Below are positions 18,400 to 26,067 of a stretch of 64,000 nt of DNA, in pieces. Under the pieces are notes generated by a model. The model saw only the letters and a list, made by a program, of their open reading frames with translations. It searched no databases and had not been told where the DNA came from. This DNA comes from Fibrella forsythiae (GTDB lineage Bacteria; Bacteroidota; Bacteroidia; Cytophagales; Spirosomataceae): the NCBI RefSeq assembly GCF_017353175.1, contig NZ_JAFMYW010000001.1, positions 310,001 to 374,000 of the forward strand, in the 5' to 3' direction. Every line of letters begins with the position of its first letter. Position 1 is the first letter of the stretch. Made by a program: the position numbers and the translations under genes.

Positions 18400-18914
18400 A
18401 CGCCGCTACAAAATGGCTCATCCGTGATGCTTACCGAAGCGGTGAGCCGCCCAACGAAATAGCCCTACGGCTTGCCCTACTAGAAACAGATGTAAACCGG
18501 ACGTTACGATCAATGATAAAGGCCAACAAGCCAGCCCCAAAAGAGCGACCAGAGAAGCCCGTAACCTTTCGCGTAGTGCTGATTGATTATGATGCCGACC
18601 TTCGCAAAGCGTTAATAGAGAAACTACGAACTACCCCGCTGTACCTGGACTGGCGCAAGAAGGTGCTTAAGATTGATCGTTACCGTTGTCGGGAATGCGG
18701 CAACACGAAACGGGTTCAGGTTGACCATATCTATCCGCTGTCGGCAATCATTCACAATTACCAAATTAATAGCTTAGAAGAGGCGGCAGAGTGTGAATTG
18801 ATCTGGCGAATCAGCAATGGACGAACATTATGCTCAACCTGCCACCAACGTACCGATACACATGGAGCGAAGGCGAAACGTCTGTGGATAGAAGGGATTA
18901 CCTCGGACGAGTGA
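18396..18914 (+). CDS. HNH endonuclease with N-terminal HTH (module A)
   Basis: 172 residues. The start at 18396 is supported by the ATGA overlap with the upstream stop, which is conserved in module B. The N-terminus holds an HTH-like segment (SGEPPNEIALRLALLETDVN). The HNH domain follows at about 90-160: CRECG, DHIYPLS, NGRTLCSTCHQRTDTHGAK, so two CxxC pairs and the His-Asn-His set are intact. It is probably a DNA-nicking homing partner of the GIY-YIG enzyme, or a phage HNH enzyme. It is very similar to the inverted copy at 31862-32377. Confidence 0.85.
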   Translation: MNAATKWLIRDAYRSGEPPNEIALRLALLETDVNRTLRSMIKANKPAPKERPEKPVTFRVVLIDYDADLRKALIEKLRTTPLYLDWRKKVLKIDRYRCRECGNTKRVQVDHIYPLSAIIHNYQINSLEEAAECELIWRISNGRTLCSTCHQRTDTHGAKAKRLWIEGITSDE

Positions 18915-18948
18915 AAAGAAGCCCGACTGCTAGCAGTCGGGCTTCTTT
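18915..18948 (+). terminator. Perfect 17-bp stem terminator after module A
   Basis: AAAGAAGCCCGACTGCT followed directly by its complement AGCAGTCGGGCTTCTTT. It begins at the HNH stop and ends with a T-run, so it should stop module A transcription before the cargo genes. The region to 19176 is AT-rich and holds nothing else that I recognise apart from a partial island-terminator-like piece near 19005-19020. Confidence 0.85.
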
Positions 18949-19176
18949 ATAACCTTTCGTTTTTTTAAATAAAATACTTAGTAAGTTGATAGATGGCTTT
19001 ACGCTCAGGCGGCTTTTTGTAGATAATAATGTAAAGATTAACCACTCAATAAATAACCAACCGACTGGCTATCAAGTGAATTATATTTAAATAAGGATTA
19101 TGCGTGGTATAGTAAATTATACTAAATAGAAGACAACCACCCCCTTAAAAAAAGAAATAGATAAACTTAAATTATC

Positions 19177-20148
19177 ATGGGAAAAAGTAATAAGCAGAGA
19201 TACGAGGAGACTTTGGAGAACTTGCCTAAAGATGATTGTGCCGGCCACCTTATAGGTGGCGAAATAGTCTCGCTCATTAGTGCTTTAAAACATGACCCGG
19301 TGCAGATAGACAAACTAGGGGGCGCAATAAGCATGGGCAGCAAGAGTTTATTCAAAAAACCAGATGCCGTCAAGAATATACATCATCTTAGGCGCGGTAT
19401 CTTGTTAGCCTACCTGACCATTGGGGGCGGTAGTTCAAATGGTCTACCGTTATTAATTAATAAAATAGCTAACAAAGGTCAAGGAGATCTTAAAAATGAA
19501 TTAATGAAGTTTTTGCCAGTGACCTCTGAAACCTGGAAGTTTAATACTGCGCTTGCGTTGATTAAGAAGCGATATGGGGATTATATTGAAGATAATATTT
19601 TCTATAAGGCGCTTCTTAATGACGCCAACCGGTCTTTATACGTTAAATTTTTAGACAAGGATAACTTCTTAACCGCGTATAGAATATATTCAGGTAAGGT
19701 TCCCCAAGAATGTAAAGCCACCGCTTTTACAACAGATCCTGAGCCTATACGAAATTATCCAGTAATACACGTAAACCGACATAGGGATGATAATTCATCC
19801 ATCAATGCAACTATTGTACATGAACTTTTACATTTTCTTACTCATCCTCTTTTCACCAAAGTATTTACCACGGATGTTGGAAATAATAATTTTGACGAGG
19901 CAGTCACGGAATACTTCACGCGAAAAGTTATTGAACAAAAAGGCATTTCTGCAGATGATACTGTTCAAGAATTTATATTGTCTCGTAAAGGTATTTATGA
20001 TGGTCATGTTGCTGGACTCAATAAGTTGAGGGATACAATAAAGGCGGAGAATACGAAAGAAAAGCGTGAAAATTATTTGAAATTAGCCTATTTCAAAGGT
20101 GACCAAAAAGCTATAGCATTATTAAAATCTATTATGGGGCTTAAATGA
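19177..20148 (+). CDS. HExxH zinc metalloprotease-like protein (cargo)
   Basis: 323 residues, AT-rich relative to the phage genes. The zinc motif HELLHFLTH at residues 214-222 and a downstream glutamate in NFDEAVTEYFTRK (about 236-248) give the HExxH...E pattern of gluzincin-like peptidases. There is no signal peptide or membrane segment, so it would act inside the host cell. The N-terminal 200 residues are not recognised. It stands alone after a terminator and is followed by a structured element and an island terminator. A growth-arrest or anti-phage protease is an inference from context. Confidence 0.7.
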   Translation: MGKSNKQRYEETLENLPKDDCAGHLIGGEIVSLISALKHDPVQIDKLGGAISMGSKSLFKKPDAVKNIHHLRRGILLAYLTIGGGSSNGLPLLINKIANKGQGDLKNELMKFLPVTSETWKFNTALALIKKRYGDYIEDNIFYKALLNDANRSLYVKFLDKDNFLTAYRIYSGKVPQECKATAFTTDPEPIRNYPVIHVNRHRDDNSSINATIVHELLHFLTHPLFTKVFTTDVGNNNFDEAVTEYFTRKVIEQKGISADDTVQEFILSRKGIYDGHVAGLNKLRDTIKAENTKEKRENYLKLAYFKGDQKAIALLKSIMGLK

Positions 20149-20171
20149 ATACAACGCCTGATCCACATCAC

Positions 20172-20259
20172 TAAAGCAATGATGACTCTAACGACTGCCA
20201 CCGTTAGCAGTTCACTGACCGCTTGAAAACAACGCGGATGGTTTTATTGCATTGCTTTA
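20172..20259. other. Structured element after metalloprotease gene
   Basis: An 88-base segment closed by a perfect 10-base stem (TAAAGCAATG / CATTGCTTTA) with an inner hairpin (CTAACGACTGC / GTTAGCAGT-like). It lies between the metalloprotease stop and an island terminator. It could be a 3' RNA structure or a DNA recombination hairpin. Confidence 0.5.
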
Positions 20260-20269
20260 ACACATAATC

Positions 20270-20315
20270 TTAAACAGCAAAGCCGCCCGATTACTCAAGC
20301 GGCTTTGCTGTTTAA
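20270..20315. terminator. Island-type terminator hairpin, copy 2
   Basis: A 17-base stem (TTAAACAGCAAAGCCGC and its complement) with a CCGATTACTCAA-type loop. It shares the AGCAAAGCCGCC core with copies at 14473, 22756, 24818 and 25554. Confidence 0.75.
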
Positions 20316-20429
20316 GTCAAAAAGGAATTATTATCCTATCGGCCTACTGCTTGGTCAGTTCCATCTTCGAAGTAACGGATGCACCACTAATCGTTGCCGT
20401 TTGCGTTAAGGTCAGCTTGCTACCAGCAA

Positions 20430-20930
20430 CTAGGCTGCTAAGCCACCTGATAAGGTAGTTAGGGAAAAAGCTGTGGCAATAAGTCGACAATCTAACGTGT
20501 AGGGAATAAAGTCTAGAATTCGTACCCTGTTAATATCTGGGTGGTTCGGGTTGATGAGGAGGTTGTTTTCATTGGGATTAATGGCAGAAGGGATACTACA
20601 AGCCAGTGTATTGCCTTTCTCAAACCAAAAAGCCAGGAACTGCCAACTACAGGCCAAGGCCGGCTTAGCATCCCAATCCGTAGGTAAATCACTAATAGTA
20701 AATGTCCGAATGCACTCATCAGGTATTTCCAGGATGGCAAAATTCATGTTTGGAATCATCTTATCAATCAGATGCACAGCCTTCTCAAGCACAGCTAAAG
20801 AACTGGTTGAAGAAGCATAAATTAATGAAGTGCCAATGTTGTTCCAGCGGCCCCCTAGATCAGCAGAGCCAGCCCCCGAAAGTGTAGTTGAATTGTGTTT
20901 TATTTTTTGCAATCTGTATGCAGTTGCCAT
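20430..20930 (-). CDS. RES-domain toxin
   Basis: 166 residues, the usual RES toxin length. Residues 1-60 carry the family signature: YRLQK Arg, GAGSADLGGRWNNIG and the IYASSTSSLAVLEKAVHL Tyr/Glu/His region. RES toxins of characterised Xre-RES pairs act on NAD+, depleting it or ADP-ribosylating targets. The gene is 23 bases downstream of its antitoxin gene in the same orientation, the standard order. It ends near a degenerate intergenic segment. Confidence 0.88.
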   Translation of the reverse strand: MATAYRLQKIKHNSTTLSGAGSADLGGRWNNIGTSLIYASSTSSLAVLEKAVHLIDKMIPNMNFAILEIPDECIRTFTISDLPTDWDAKPALACSWQFLAFWFEKGNTLACSIPSAINPNENNLLINPNHPDINRVRILDFIPYTLDCRLIATAFSLTTLSGGLAA

Positions 20931-20953
20931 AAGACGATTGAAGATCGGCTTAG

Positions 20954-21793
20954 TTAACTGTACACACCATAGTCTATTCTCCCTAAAACGGTTTTTACCA
21001 GGGCAATTCCGGTGGTAGTGTCCAGCAAACTGAGCGGTGTACTATTACTCAATTCTTGCAGTGGAAGGCGCAACCACTCATTGAAACTAGTTTGATCTTC
21101 GAAAACTTCTAATCCGTAAGCTGCTAGGTCTTTTAGTAACAGTAAACGTTCAGAAGCTACCAAGTTTAAAACGCCGTTCAACTTTAAGCGGTGATACGTC
21201 CTTATCGAAATAGTCAGCAGAGGTGCCATCTCTTTATCTGTGATATCAAGGATATTGGCAAGCTGCTGAGCTAATGAAATCGGCAGGTTTTGTCTCACGC
21301 GCTCAATGTCTTCGTCGGCTGGAGCTGGTAGTTTATTGTCCTTTAAGAAATTGGCTGGTCGGGGTACGTCGACTGGTATCGGTTTTGATTCTAGAGAAGA
21401 TAACACGGTGCGATACCGTTTAATGGCAGCATAAATCTCCTCCAATTGCTCACGCCATGAAATCAATAACTCATCCTCAGGCAATTCTCCACGTAAAGCT
21501 GATAGGTCGTCAGTTGGGTATAATAGCCCTTCTTTATTAAGCAAGCCTTTAATCTCCCCCTGTTGGGCGACAACACTGTTGGTGTCAATATAGCGGCCGT
21601 TTTTGGCCAAGTATTTACGGTTAAGTCTTTCGTTAAGCTGGTTAAAAAGTTCGTACGCAGTCTCGAGTAAAAAAACAAGATCTTTCACCGCTTTGCCCAT
21701 ACCTTGGTTCAGGTCTTCCGATACCTGCACTGTAGGAGTTCTGCAAAGTATCAGTTTTTTAATATCCTCGGGATCAGTCAGAGTTTTTATCAT
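20954..21793 (-). CDS. Xre/MbcA/ParS-type antitoxin, long form
   Basis: 279 residues from the ATG at 21793 (MIKTLTDPEDIKKL). An upstream GTG at 21820 lies inside the operator and is less likely. The C-terminal half holds the Xre/DUF2384 toxin-binding type fold (LANILDITDKEMAPLLTISI, RTYHRLKLNGVLN, AYGLEVFEDQTSFNEWL, SLLDTTTGIALVKTVLGRI). Typical Xre antitoxins are about 140-160 residues. The extra 140-residue helical N-terminal region (LLETAYELFNQLNERLNRKY; SWREQLEEIYAAIKRYRTVL) is unusual. It neutralises the RES toxin and probably represses the operon. Confidence 0.85.
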   Translation of the reverse strand: MIKTLTDPEDIKKLILCRTPTVQVSEDLNQGMGKAVKDLVFLLETAYELFNQLNERLNRKYLAKNGRYIDTNSVVAQQGEIKGLLNKEGLLYPTDDLSALRGELPEDELLISWREQLEEIYAAIKRYRTVLSSLESKPIPVDVPRPANFLKDNKLPAPADEDIERVRQNLPISLAQQLANILDITDKEMAPLLTISIRTYHRLKLNGVLNLVASERLLLLKDLAAYGLEVFEDQTSFNEWLRLPLQELSNSTPLSLLDTTTGIALVKTVLGRIDYGVYS

Positions 21794-21803
21794 AGTGCAA
21801 ATG

Positions 21804-21823
21804 TAAGTGCCATTTGGCACTTA
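21804..21823. promoter_or_regulatory. Operator palindrome of the RES/Xre operon
   Basis: TAAGTGCCA-TT-TGGCACTTA: perfect 9-base arms with a 2-base spacer, starting 11 bases upstream of the antitoxin ATG. Its position fits autoregulation by the Xre antitoxin. Confidence 0.7.
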
Positions 21824-21911
21824 TGCAACTATAGCAACAAACGGGTTGCGTAATGAGGTTTCGTTTGAGTAACGAATGAGAAAAAATGATTACTCTTGTT
21901 CCGAAAGCACT

Positions 21912-22040
21912 ATGTTAGATAGTTTTCGGGTCTCAGAAAAGATCTACTGCAAGACAACCAGTCAGGAGCACAAGCTGGATAAGGTTGTGGACGCTCTCAG
22001 CAAAGACCTCTTGCGGGCTATTGGGTATCAGCCAGGCTGA
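21912..22040 (+). pseudogene. Gene-end fragment, copy 1
   Basis: A 42-codon frame whose C-terminus (HKLDKVVDALSKDLLRAIGYQPG) parallels a fragment at 22453-22554 (KKLERIVDALNKDPLQAAGYKPV, split). The two flank the lipoprotein gene at 22136. They look like two decayed C-terminal ends of one family; the full-length gene is not in the window. Confidence 0.5.
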
Positions 22041-22135
22041 AACAAGACAAAGCCCTGTCGTATTGGCTGAGGCGTTCCAACCGTTTGTCAACCAGCGGAA
22101 TCTTTGTAGATAATTCCCCGCTAAATATTACAAGC

Positions 22136-22453
22136 ATGAAACGCGTATTCTATCTTCTCCTCTTACTGGGTAGTTCAATGAGCTGTCACAAGGATGGTGT
22201 GGATGCCATCCAAGAAGCTAATGCTACAATTATCAGCGATGTTTCAGGCCCTTATGCTGGTTGCTCGTATAATTATGCCCTGTTGCTAGAAGGCGATGCT
22301 GAATTTCACTTTCACTATACGAAAGATGTACCCCAAGCCTTCAGTAAGCCGGGCACACTGGTCAGAATACAGTATAAACTAGATGAGTCGTGTAAGGAAC
22401 AGACACCCCGGCCAACCAATATCATCACCATCACCTCTATTAGAAGTCGGTAA
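22136..22453 (+). CDS. Small lipoprotein
   Basis: 105 residues from the ATG at 22136. A signal peptide (MKRVFYLLLLLGSSMSC) ends in a lipobox Cys at 17, so the protein is probably anchored to the membrane. The mature part, about 88 residues, has one Cys pair candidate (GCSYNY, ESCKEQ) and a compact beta-rich look. Function is unknown. A surface-exposed lipoprotein in a prophage could act in superinfection exclusion; that is inference only. Confidence 0.65.
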   Translation: MKRVFYLLLLLGSSMSCHKDGVDAIQEANATIISDVSGPYAGCSYNYALLLEGDAEFHFHYTKDVPQAFSKPGTLVRIQYKLDESCKEQTPRPTNIITITSIRSR

Positions 22454-22554
22454 ACATCGACCCTAATACGGCTAACTTAGAAAAGAAGCTAGAAAGAATA
22501 GTGGACGCCCTGAATAAAGACCCGTTACAGGCGGCGGGGTATAAGCCAGTCTAA
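22453..22554 (+). pseudogene. Gene-end fragment, copy 2
   Basis: An open frame without a start codon encoding ...LEKKLERIVDALNKDPLQAA then GYKPV and a stop. It is similar to the fragment at 21912-22040, and is probably a relic left by recombination around the lipoprotein gene. Confidence 0.45.
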
Positions 22555-22755
22555 AACAATGATGTCGCTTTGATAACAGGGCAAATAGCCACTTACCTAC
22601 GTTAAGCCCCTTTTAACTCATTACATCAATCAGAATAGTAACTTGCCGCATATCAACGGGGAGGCATACAGCTCCCTACTGGTGTGGATAGAAGCGGAAA
22701 GCAGGCTGACAGTATTGGTCTGCTTTTCATGTTATTATACATCATTGTTAACACA

Positions 22756-22788
22756 GGAAAAGCCGCCCGATTGCTCAGGCGGCTCTCC
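22756..22788. terminator. Island-type terminator hairpin, copy 3
   Basis: AGCCGCC / GGCGGCT stem with the conserved loop CGATTGCTCA. The outer pairs are degenerate (GGAAA / TCTCC). In the 850-base intergenic region 22454-23307 this hairpin, the fragment at 22453 and the structured element at 22934 are the only features seen. Confidence 0.6.
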
Positions 22789-22933
22789 TATCTATTACTG
22801 AACGAGCTATACCTCTAGCTTTATCATATCAGAATAAGCCAGACCCTACCGGTACCAGATAGGCTTCAGTCTCCAGCTACCATTAAGTCAATTGGCTTCC
22901 TTAAATAATAATAAGTCAGTATACTCACATCTT

Positions 22934-23024
22934 AATGGGTAGCCATAGTGACCCGCTAGACATGGTGAAGAACTACTTGTGGTTATGAATCAGTAGTTAA
23001 TAGTTCTACGAGCTAGCACCCTTT
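22934..23024. ncRNA. Structured element copy 1 with covarying stems
   Basis: Nested stems: P1 GGGT (22937-22940) with ACCC (23018-23021); P2 GCTAG (22955-22959) with CTAGC (23013-23017); P3 AGAACTA (22969-22975) with TAGTTCT (23001-23007). An alternative AACTACT/AGTAGTT pairing exists. In the copy at 25730-25819 the loop motif TGAATCAGTAGTT is kept, while P1 and P2 change on both sides, preserving pairing. It sits about 280 bases upstream of the gene at 23308. It may be a structured RNA or a folded DNA site; strand is undecided. Confidence 0.6.
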
Positions 23025-23307
23025 ACTAGTTGGGTGGATATACAGCGAAGGCGTGTAGGCCAGCATTCCGGTGACAGATAGTACGTCTCTGTGAATGAGC
23101 TTAGATTTATGTTACGTTCTGTTAAAACTTACATTCGACAGTTTGTACATCCCTAGATGGAGAGCAATGTTTGTGGAGAGTATTCGCTGACGAATCGCAC
23201 GCTATAGAAGGCAGACGACCGCAAGTCGAGTGACGCTTCACGCTCCCATTACTTAACTCTAATTAGCAAAGCGCATATTACAATGAATGTCAAAATAAAA
23301 TAGCAAC

Positions 23308-23901
23308 ATGATTAGTGAATCGATTTTTTCGCTTAAGGCAATATGGGATTTTATTAGTCCTATACTGAGTGATAATTTAAAAGAGAGGGCAAAACTACAA
23401 TCTCCTGAAGAATTAGGGAAAAAGTATGCCTTTGAGCTATTTCAACGCTTAGAAAAAGTTGAGTTCTTAAGTAATGAATTCGTTTTTTCATTAAAAGCTT
23501 TTGTCGACATCATGTCAAATAACCCAAATCTTGAAAGTCAACAAATTGCAAAAGAGAAACTTACTATTTGTATTAATAATCTCGCCGTAGAAATAGAAAA
23601 CTTAAGTTATGGATTAGAGGATTTATATCCTCAGTTATCTATCCACTTACCAGATTTTGTCGAGCAAATCAAATACTATATTTATGACAGATCAAACAAT
23701 ATTTTAGAGATCAACGAAAAAATAATAGCCGAAAAAATCAGGCGACTCAATTTAGACAGTTTTGCACAAAAGAAAATTGAAGACTTAAAGATTATATATG
23801 AAAAGGCTATTGAGAACAACATAAAAATATCTAATTGTATAAATATTTTGAGATCATTTCTTGCAAAGCAATACTTATTTAAGGAAAGTTTCTATAGATG
23901 A
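23308..23901 (+). CDS. All-helical cytoplasmic protein, unknown (cargo)
   Basis: 197 residues, strongly AT-rich, almost entirely helical (KERAKLQSPEELGKKYAFEL; SLKAFVDIMSNNPNLES; IIAEKIRRLNLDSFAQKKIE). No membrane segment or catalytic motif is recognised. It stands alone on the plus strand downstream of the structured element. Codon and base usage differ from the phage structural genes, so it was probably acquired separately. A single-gene defence or superinfection function would fit the context, but nothing in the sequence proves it. Confidence 0.65.
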   Translation: MISESIFSLKAIWDFISPILSDNLKERAKLQSPEELGKKYAFELFQRLEKVEFLSNEFVFSLKAFVDIMSNNPNLESQQIAKEKLTICINNLAVEIENLSYGLEDLYPQLSIHLPDFVEQIKYYIYDRSNNILEINEKIIAEKIRRLNLDSFAQKKIEDLKIIYEKAIENNIKISNCINILRSFLAKQYLFKESFYR

Positions 23902-24424
23902 ATTTCTACATTTAAGGTGTGCATTAACAATTCACTCCACGTAGGGTAGCTTCCCGGTGACAGGAAGTTCGTCTCAAGGGAGAGCGAGCAGCCCAACCGA
24001 CGGGGGGTAAAGGTCGTAACGTACCTGAGTTTGGCCTATCTTTCGTCCACCATCAGCCTTTGCGGATGTTGGACGGCCCATTCAAGTAAGTGGATGTTTC
24101 GCGTTCCGGTCGACAGAATAATAGCTTGATAGTGAATGTTATAGTCTCGCTCTTAGCTGAGTTAATAAAGGTTGTAGAATTAGTATGACACTGCTTAACC
24201 TATGAACGACAAGGTTAAAACCTATCTCAGCAACATGGTAGTGTTTCTGATCATGTCAGGAGCGATGTGGATTTTTTAAGAGCTGATGGTTCTGTTGATA
24301 GGTAGTGATAGTGACTAGTTCAGGTGTAGGATACCTGTTGACAGGTTAATCCCCGTTCGACAGAACGCTTTGGCTGGTGTGTCGCGTCTGGTCGGACAGG
24401 TCGTCCATCATGGTCAGCACGTCG

Positions 24425-24620
24425 ACAAACGCGTTTTGGCCGACACGAGAACGTACCTGAGCGGCACCGTTTGACAACCTCGGCTTGTTTTGCTCGGCCT
24501 CTCTCGGCTTAATTGGATTGCGCGTTGTTGGTCAGCGCTGCTGGGTCTACTTACCTCGGACAGAAAACAAAACTGCCCGGTTAGTCTGAGCGGCACCCAA
24601 CGTGGCAAAGGGTGTAAAGG
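24425..24620 (+). repeat. Intergenic inverted-repeat partner, left
   Basis: About 195 bases similar to the reverse complement of 28547-28740. Shared strings include AACGTACCTGAGCG, CCTCGGCTTG, GCGTTGTTGGT, CCTCGGACAG and GGTGTAAAG. The two copies bracket the lipoprotein, four-helix membrane and DUF4145 cargo genes. Its right part joins the broken tape-measure copy at 24678. The stretch 23902-24424 upstream holds no gene that I can support; a 25-codon frame at 24202-24279 encodes a hydrophobic peptide but is unsupported. Confidence 0.6.
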
Positions 24621-24678
24621 TTGTCGCGTTCCAGTTGGCATCGCGGATTAAAAGATCAAAGTCTAAAGCCGTAGACAT
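24547..24678 (-). pseudogene. Duplicated tape measure 5' end, truncated
   Basis: The frame from the ATG at 24678 encodes MSTALDFDLLIRDANWNAT, against MSAALDFDLLIRDANWNAT at the start of the true tape measure gene. It then diverges into unrelated sequence and stops after 43 codons. The upstream DNA (palindrome, GTTTTTAGGGGGTAAGCTTA motif, terminator) matches 14334-14515 closely. It is a relic of a second tape-measure locus of slightly different sequence. Confidence 0.85.
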
Positions 24679-24698
24679 CCTTCAAGTTTGACGAAAAA

Positions 24699-24719
24699 GG
24701 GACTTCATTATGAAGTCCC
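24699..24719. promoter_or_regulatory. Phage operon palindrome upstream of the tape-measure relic
   Basis: GGGACTTCA-TTA-TGAAGTCCC: perfect 9-base arms, 21 bases upstream of the relic ATG, duplicated along with it from the tape measure region. Confidence 0.65.
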
Positions 24720-24817
24720 ATATCTAACAAAGATATTGAAACGACTCAGTAAATGAAGACGTTTGCGGGTTAAAGCAACTTGTTTTTAGGGGGTAAGCTT
24801 AAGCGAACAGAGATAAC

Positions 24818-24853
24818 AAGAAAAGCCGCCCAATTGCTCAGGCGGCTTTTCTT
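24818..24853. terminator. Island-type terminator hairpin, copy 4
   Basis: AAGAAAAGCCGCC / GGCGGCTTTTCTT with loop CAATTGCTCA. It lies downstream of the minus-strand lipoprotein gene at 24929 and equals the hairpin upstream of the true tape measure. Confidence 0.75.
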
Positions 24854-24928
24854 TATGTGAGTTATTGGATAAAGGCAACTAGCCACAACTAACTCTGACA
24901 CACACCGAATATAGCATTAAGTAATCGA

Positions 24929-25363
24929 CTATTTCTTTTTACTTACAATGACAGCGCGAGTCCCTTTGCTGTCTGTCACATCTAGATTAAGATTCGTGCC
25001 ATCAGCGGTACCTGTTTTGGTAGTGCCGCTGTACAGATCCGAGCCTTTCACCTCAAACGTGCCCAAGTCTGTTGGTGAATCAGCTTGACCGGTTGCTTTG
25101 AGCAAAAACACGATTCCTACTGTGGTAGACGTTTTTTTGGTTGTTGTTAGTTGGCCCGAAAGTGTAGTAACCACTCCGGCATTAGTAGTTGATGTGGGAA
25201 GCGTAAACGTAACACTAGTCCCTCCAGAGCTAGTTTGCCTGAGAGACGAGACTTCATAAGTACCTGCAACAGTAGAAGCAGCATCAGGCGCTACAGTGTC
25301 TGTGCCTTTCTTTCCGCAAGCGGCAATCGTTACGAACAACAAAAGGTAAATTACTTTCTTCAT
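24929..25363 (-). CDS. Small lipoprotein, Thr/Ser-rich
   Basis: 144 residues. A signal peptide (MKKVIYLLLFVTIAACGKK) with lipobox Cys at 16. The mature protein is a Thr/Ser/Gly-rich beta domain (VAGTYEVSSLRQTSSGGTSV...) of the general kind found in Bacteroidota outer-membrane lipoproteins. Function is unknown. It is the gene lying directly upstream of the duplicated tape-measure 5' end, the same slot that the membrane protein gene at 14536 holds at the true locus. Confidence 0.7.
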   Translation of the reverse strand: MKKVIYLLLFVTIAACGKKGTDTVAPDAASTVAGTYEVSSLRQTSSGGTSVTFTLPTSTTNAGVVTTLSGQLTTTKKTSTTVGIVFLLKATGQADSPTDLGTFEVKGSDLYSGTTKTGTADGTNLNLDVTDSKGTRAVIVSKKK

Positions 25364-25381
25364 TGTATACTAATTTATCAG

Positions 25382-25540
25382 ATGAATGTGCAACTTAATA
25401 AACAGATCGTATACAGCAAAAAAACACGTACCTATCCCTCATTTGAACAAGTAATCGTCAGTGGCCGGATTCGTGGCAATGATTATGAACTTCAGGCAGC
25501 CCGGACGGCTCGGCAAAGTAAGCAACTGGGGCGGGGGTAA
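25382..25540 (+). CDS. Possible small protein, divergent from lipoprotein gene
   Basis: 52 residues (MNVQLNKQIVYSKKTRTYPS...), Arg/Gln-rich, starting 18 bases from the divergent lipoprotein ATG and followed by an island terminator at 25554. The terminator directly after the stop supports expression; there is no homology that I recognise. Confidence 0.4.
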   Translation: MNVQLNKQIVYSKKTRTYPSFEQVIVSGRIRGNDYELQAARTARQSKQLGRG

Positions 25541-25553
25541 CCTATTTCACACC

Positions 25554-25585
25554 ACAAAGCCGCCCAGTTGCTCAGGCGGCTTTGT
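25554..25585. terminator. Island-type terminator hairpin, copy 5
   Basis: ACAAAGCCGCC / GGCGGCTTTGT with loop CAGTTGCTCA, 13 bases after the stop at 25540. The remaining intergenic sequence to 26067 contains the structured element at 25730 and otherwise nothing recognised. Confidence 0.75.
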
Positions 25586-25729
25586 TATAAACTACTGATC
25601 ATGCAATCTTTATGACCCTAACGGCTTAAGTTAAGCAAGTCGATATAGTACCTTAAAGACGCTTGCCCTCTTCTACCGTTTAGTCAATTGCTTGCCGCAC
25701 ATGATAATAAGTCAGTATACTCGTCTTCT

Positions 25730-25819
25730 AAAGGGCAGTCAAAGTAACCCGTAATGCGGAGCAAAGAACTATTTATAGTTGTGAATCAGTAGTTTATAGT
25801 TCTGTGATTCCGCGCCCTT
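25730..25819. ncRNA. Structured element copy 2 with covarying stems
   Basis: P1 AAGGGC (25731-25736) with GCCCTT (25814-25819); P2 GCGGA (25756-25760) with TCCGC (25809-25813); P3 AGAACTAT (25765-25772) with ATAGTTCT (25796-25803). Relative to copy 1 at 22934, P2 has three paired changes and P1 one, while ATAATAAGTCAGTATACTC upstream and GTTGGGTGAT downstream are nearly unchanged. It lies about 250 bases upstream of the membrane protein gene at 26068. Confidence 0.6.
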
Positions 25820-26067
25820 AACTATGTTGGGTGATTTATGTGATGTGAACGAATTTGTACTGATATTGAATAGAGTTCGTGACAAAGAGCTTTCATTTTC
25901 TAGTACAAAGTTCATCTTGCAAGATGAAACCTAGGTTAGCTTAGTATGACAAATTATGAAAGTTGTAATTGAAACGAAATAACAATGAAATTACAGATTT
26001 TCTATCGCCATTTTTTGTAGAGTTAAAGTCGTAAGCATTCTTTCAGTACTAAAGAAAATAAAGCATA

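Noticed and set aside
21794-21820. GTG start for the Xre antitoxin
   Set aside because: The codons would be made of the operator palindrome itself; the ATG at 21793 follows the operator directly.
24414-24641. 75-codon minus-strand open frame
   Set aside because: It is an artefact of the same repeat block, overlaps the tape-measure relic in another frame, and is Arg/Pro/Ser-rich without a recognisable domain.
22934-25819. Integron attC sites
   Set aside because: GTTGGGT after each structured element fits the GTTRRRY box, but no matching RYYYAAC box lies at the other end and no integrase is in the window. Kept only as a structured element.
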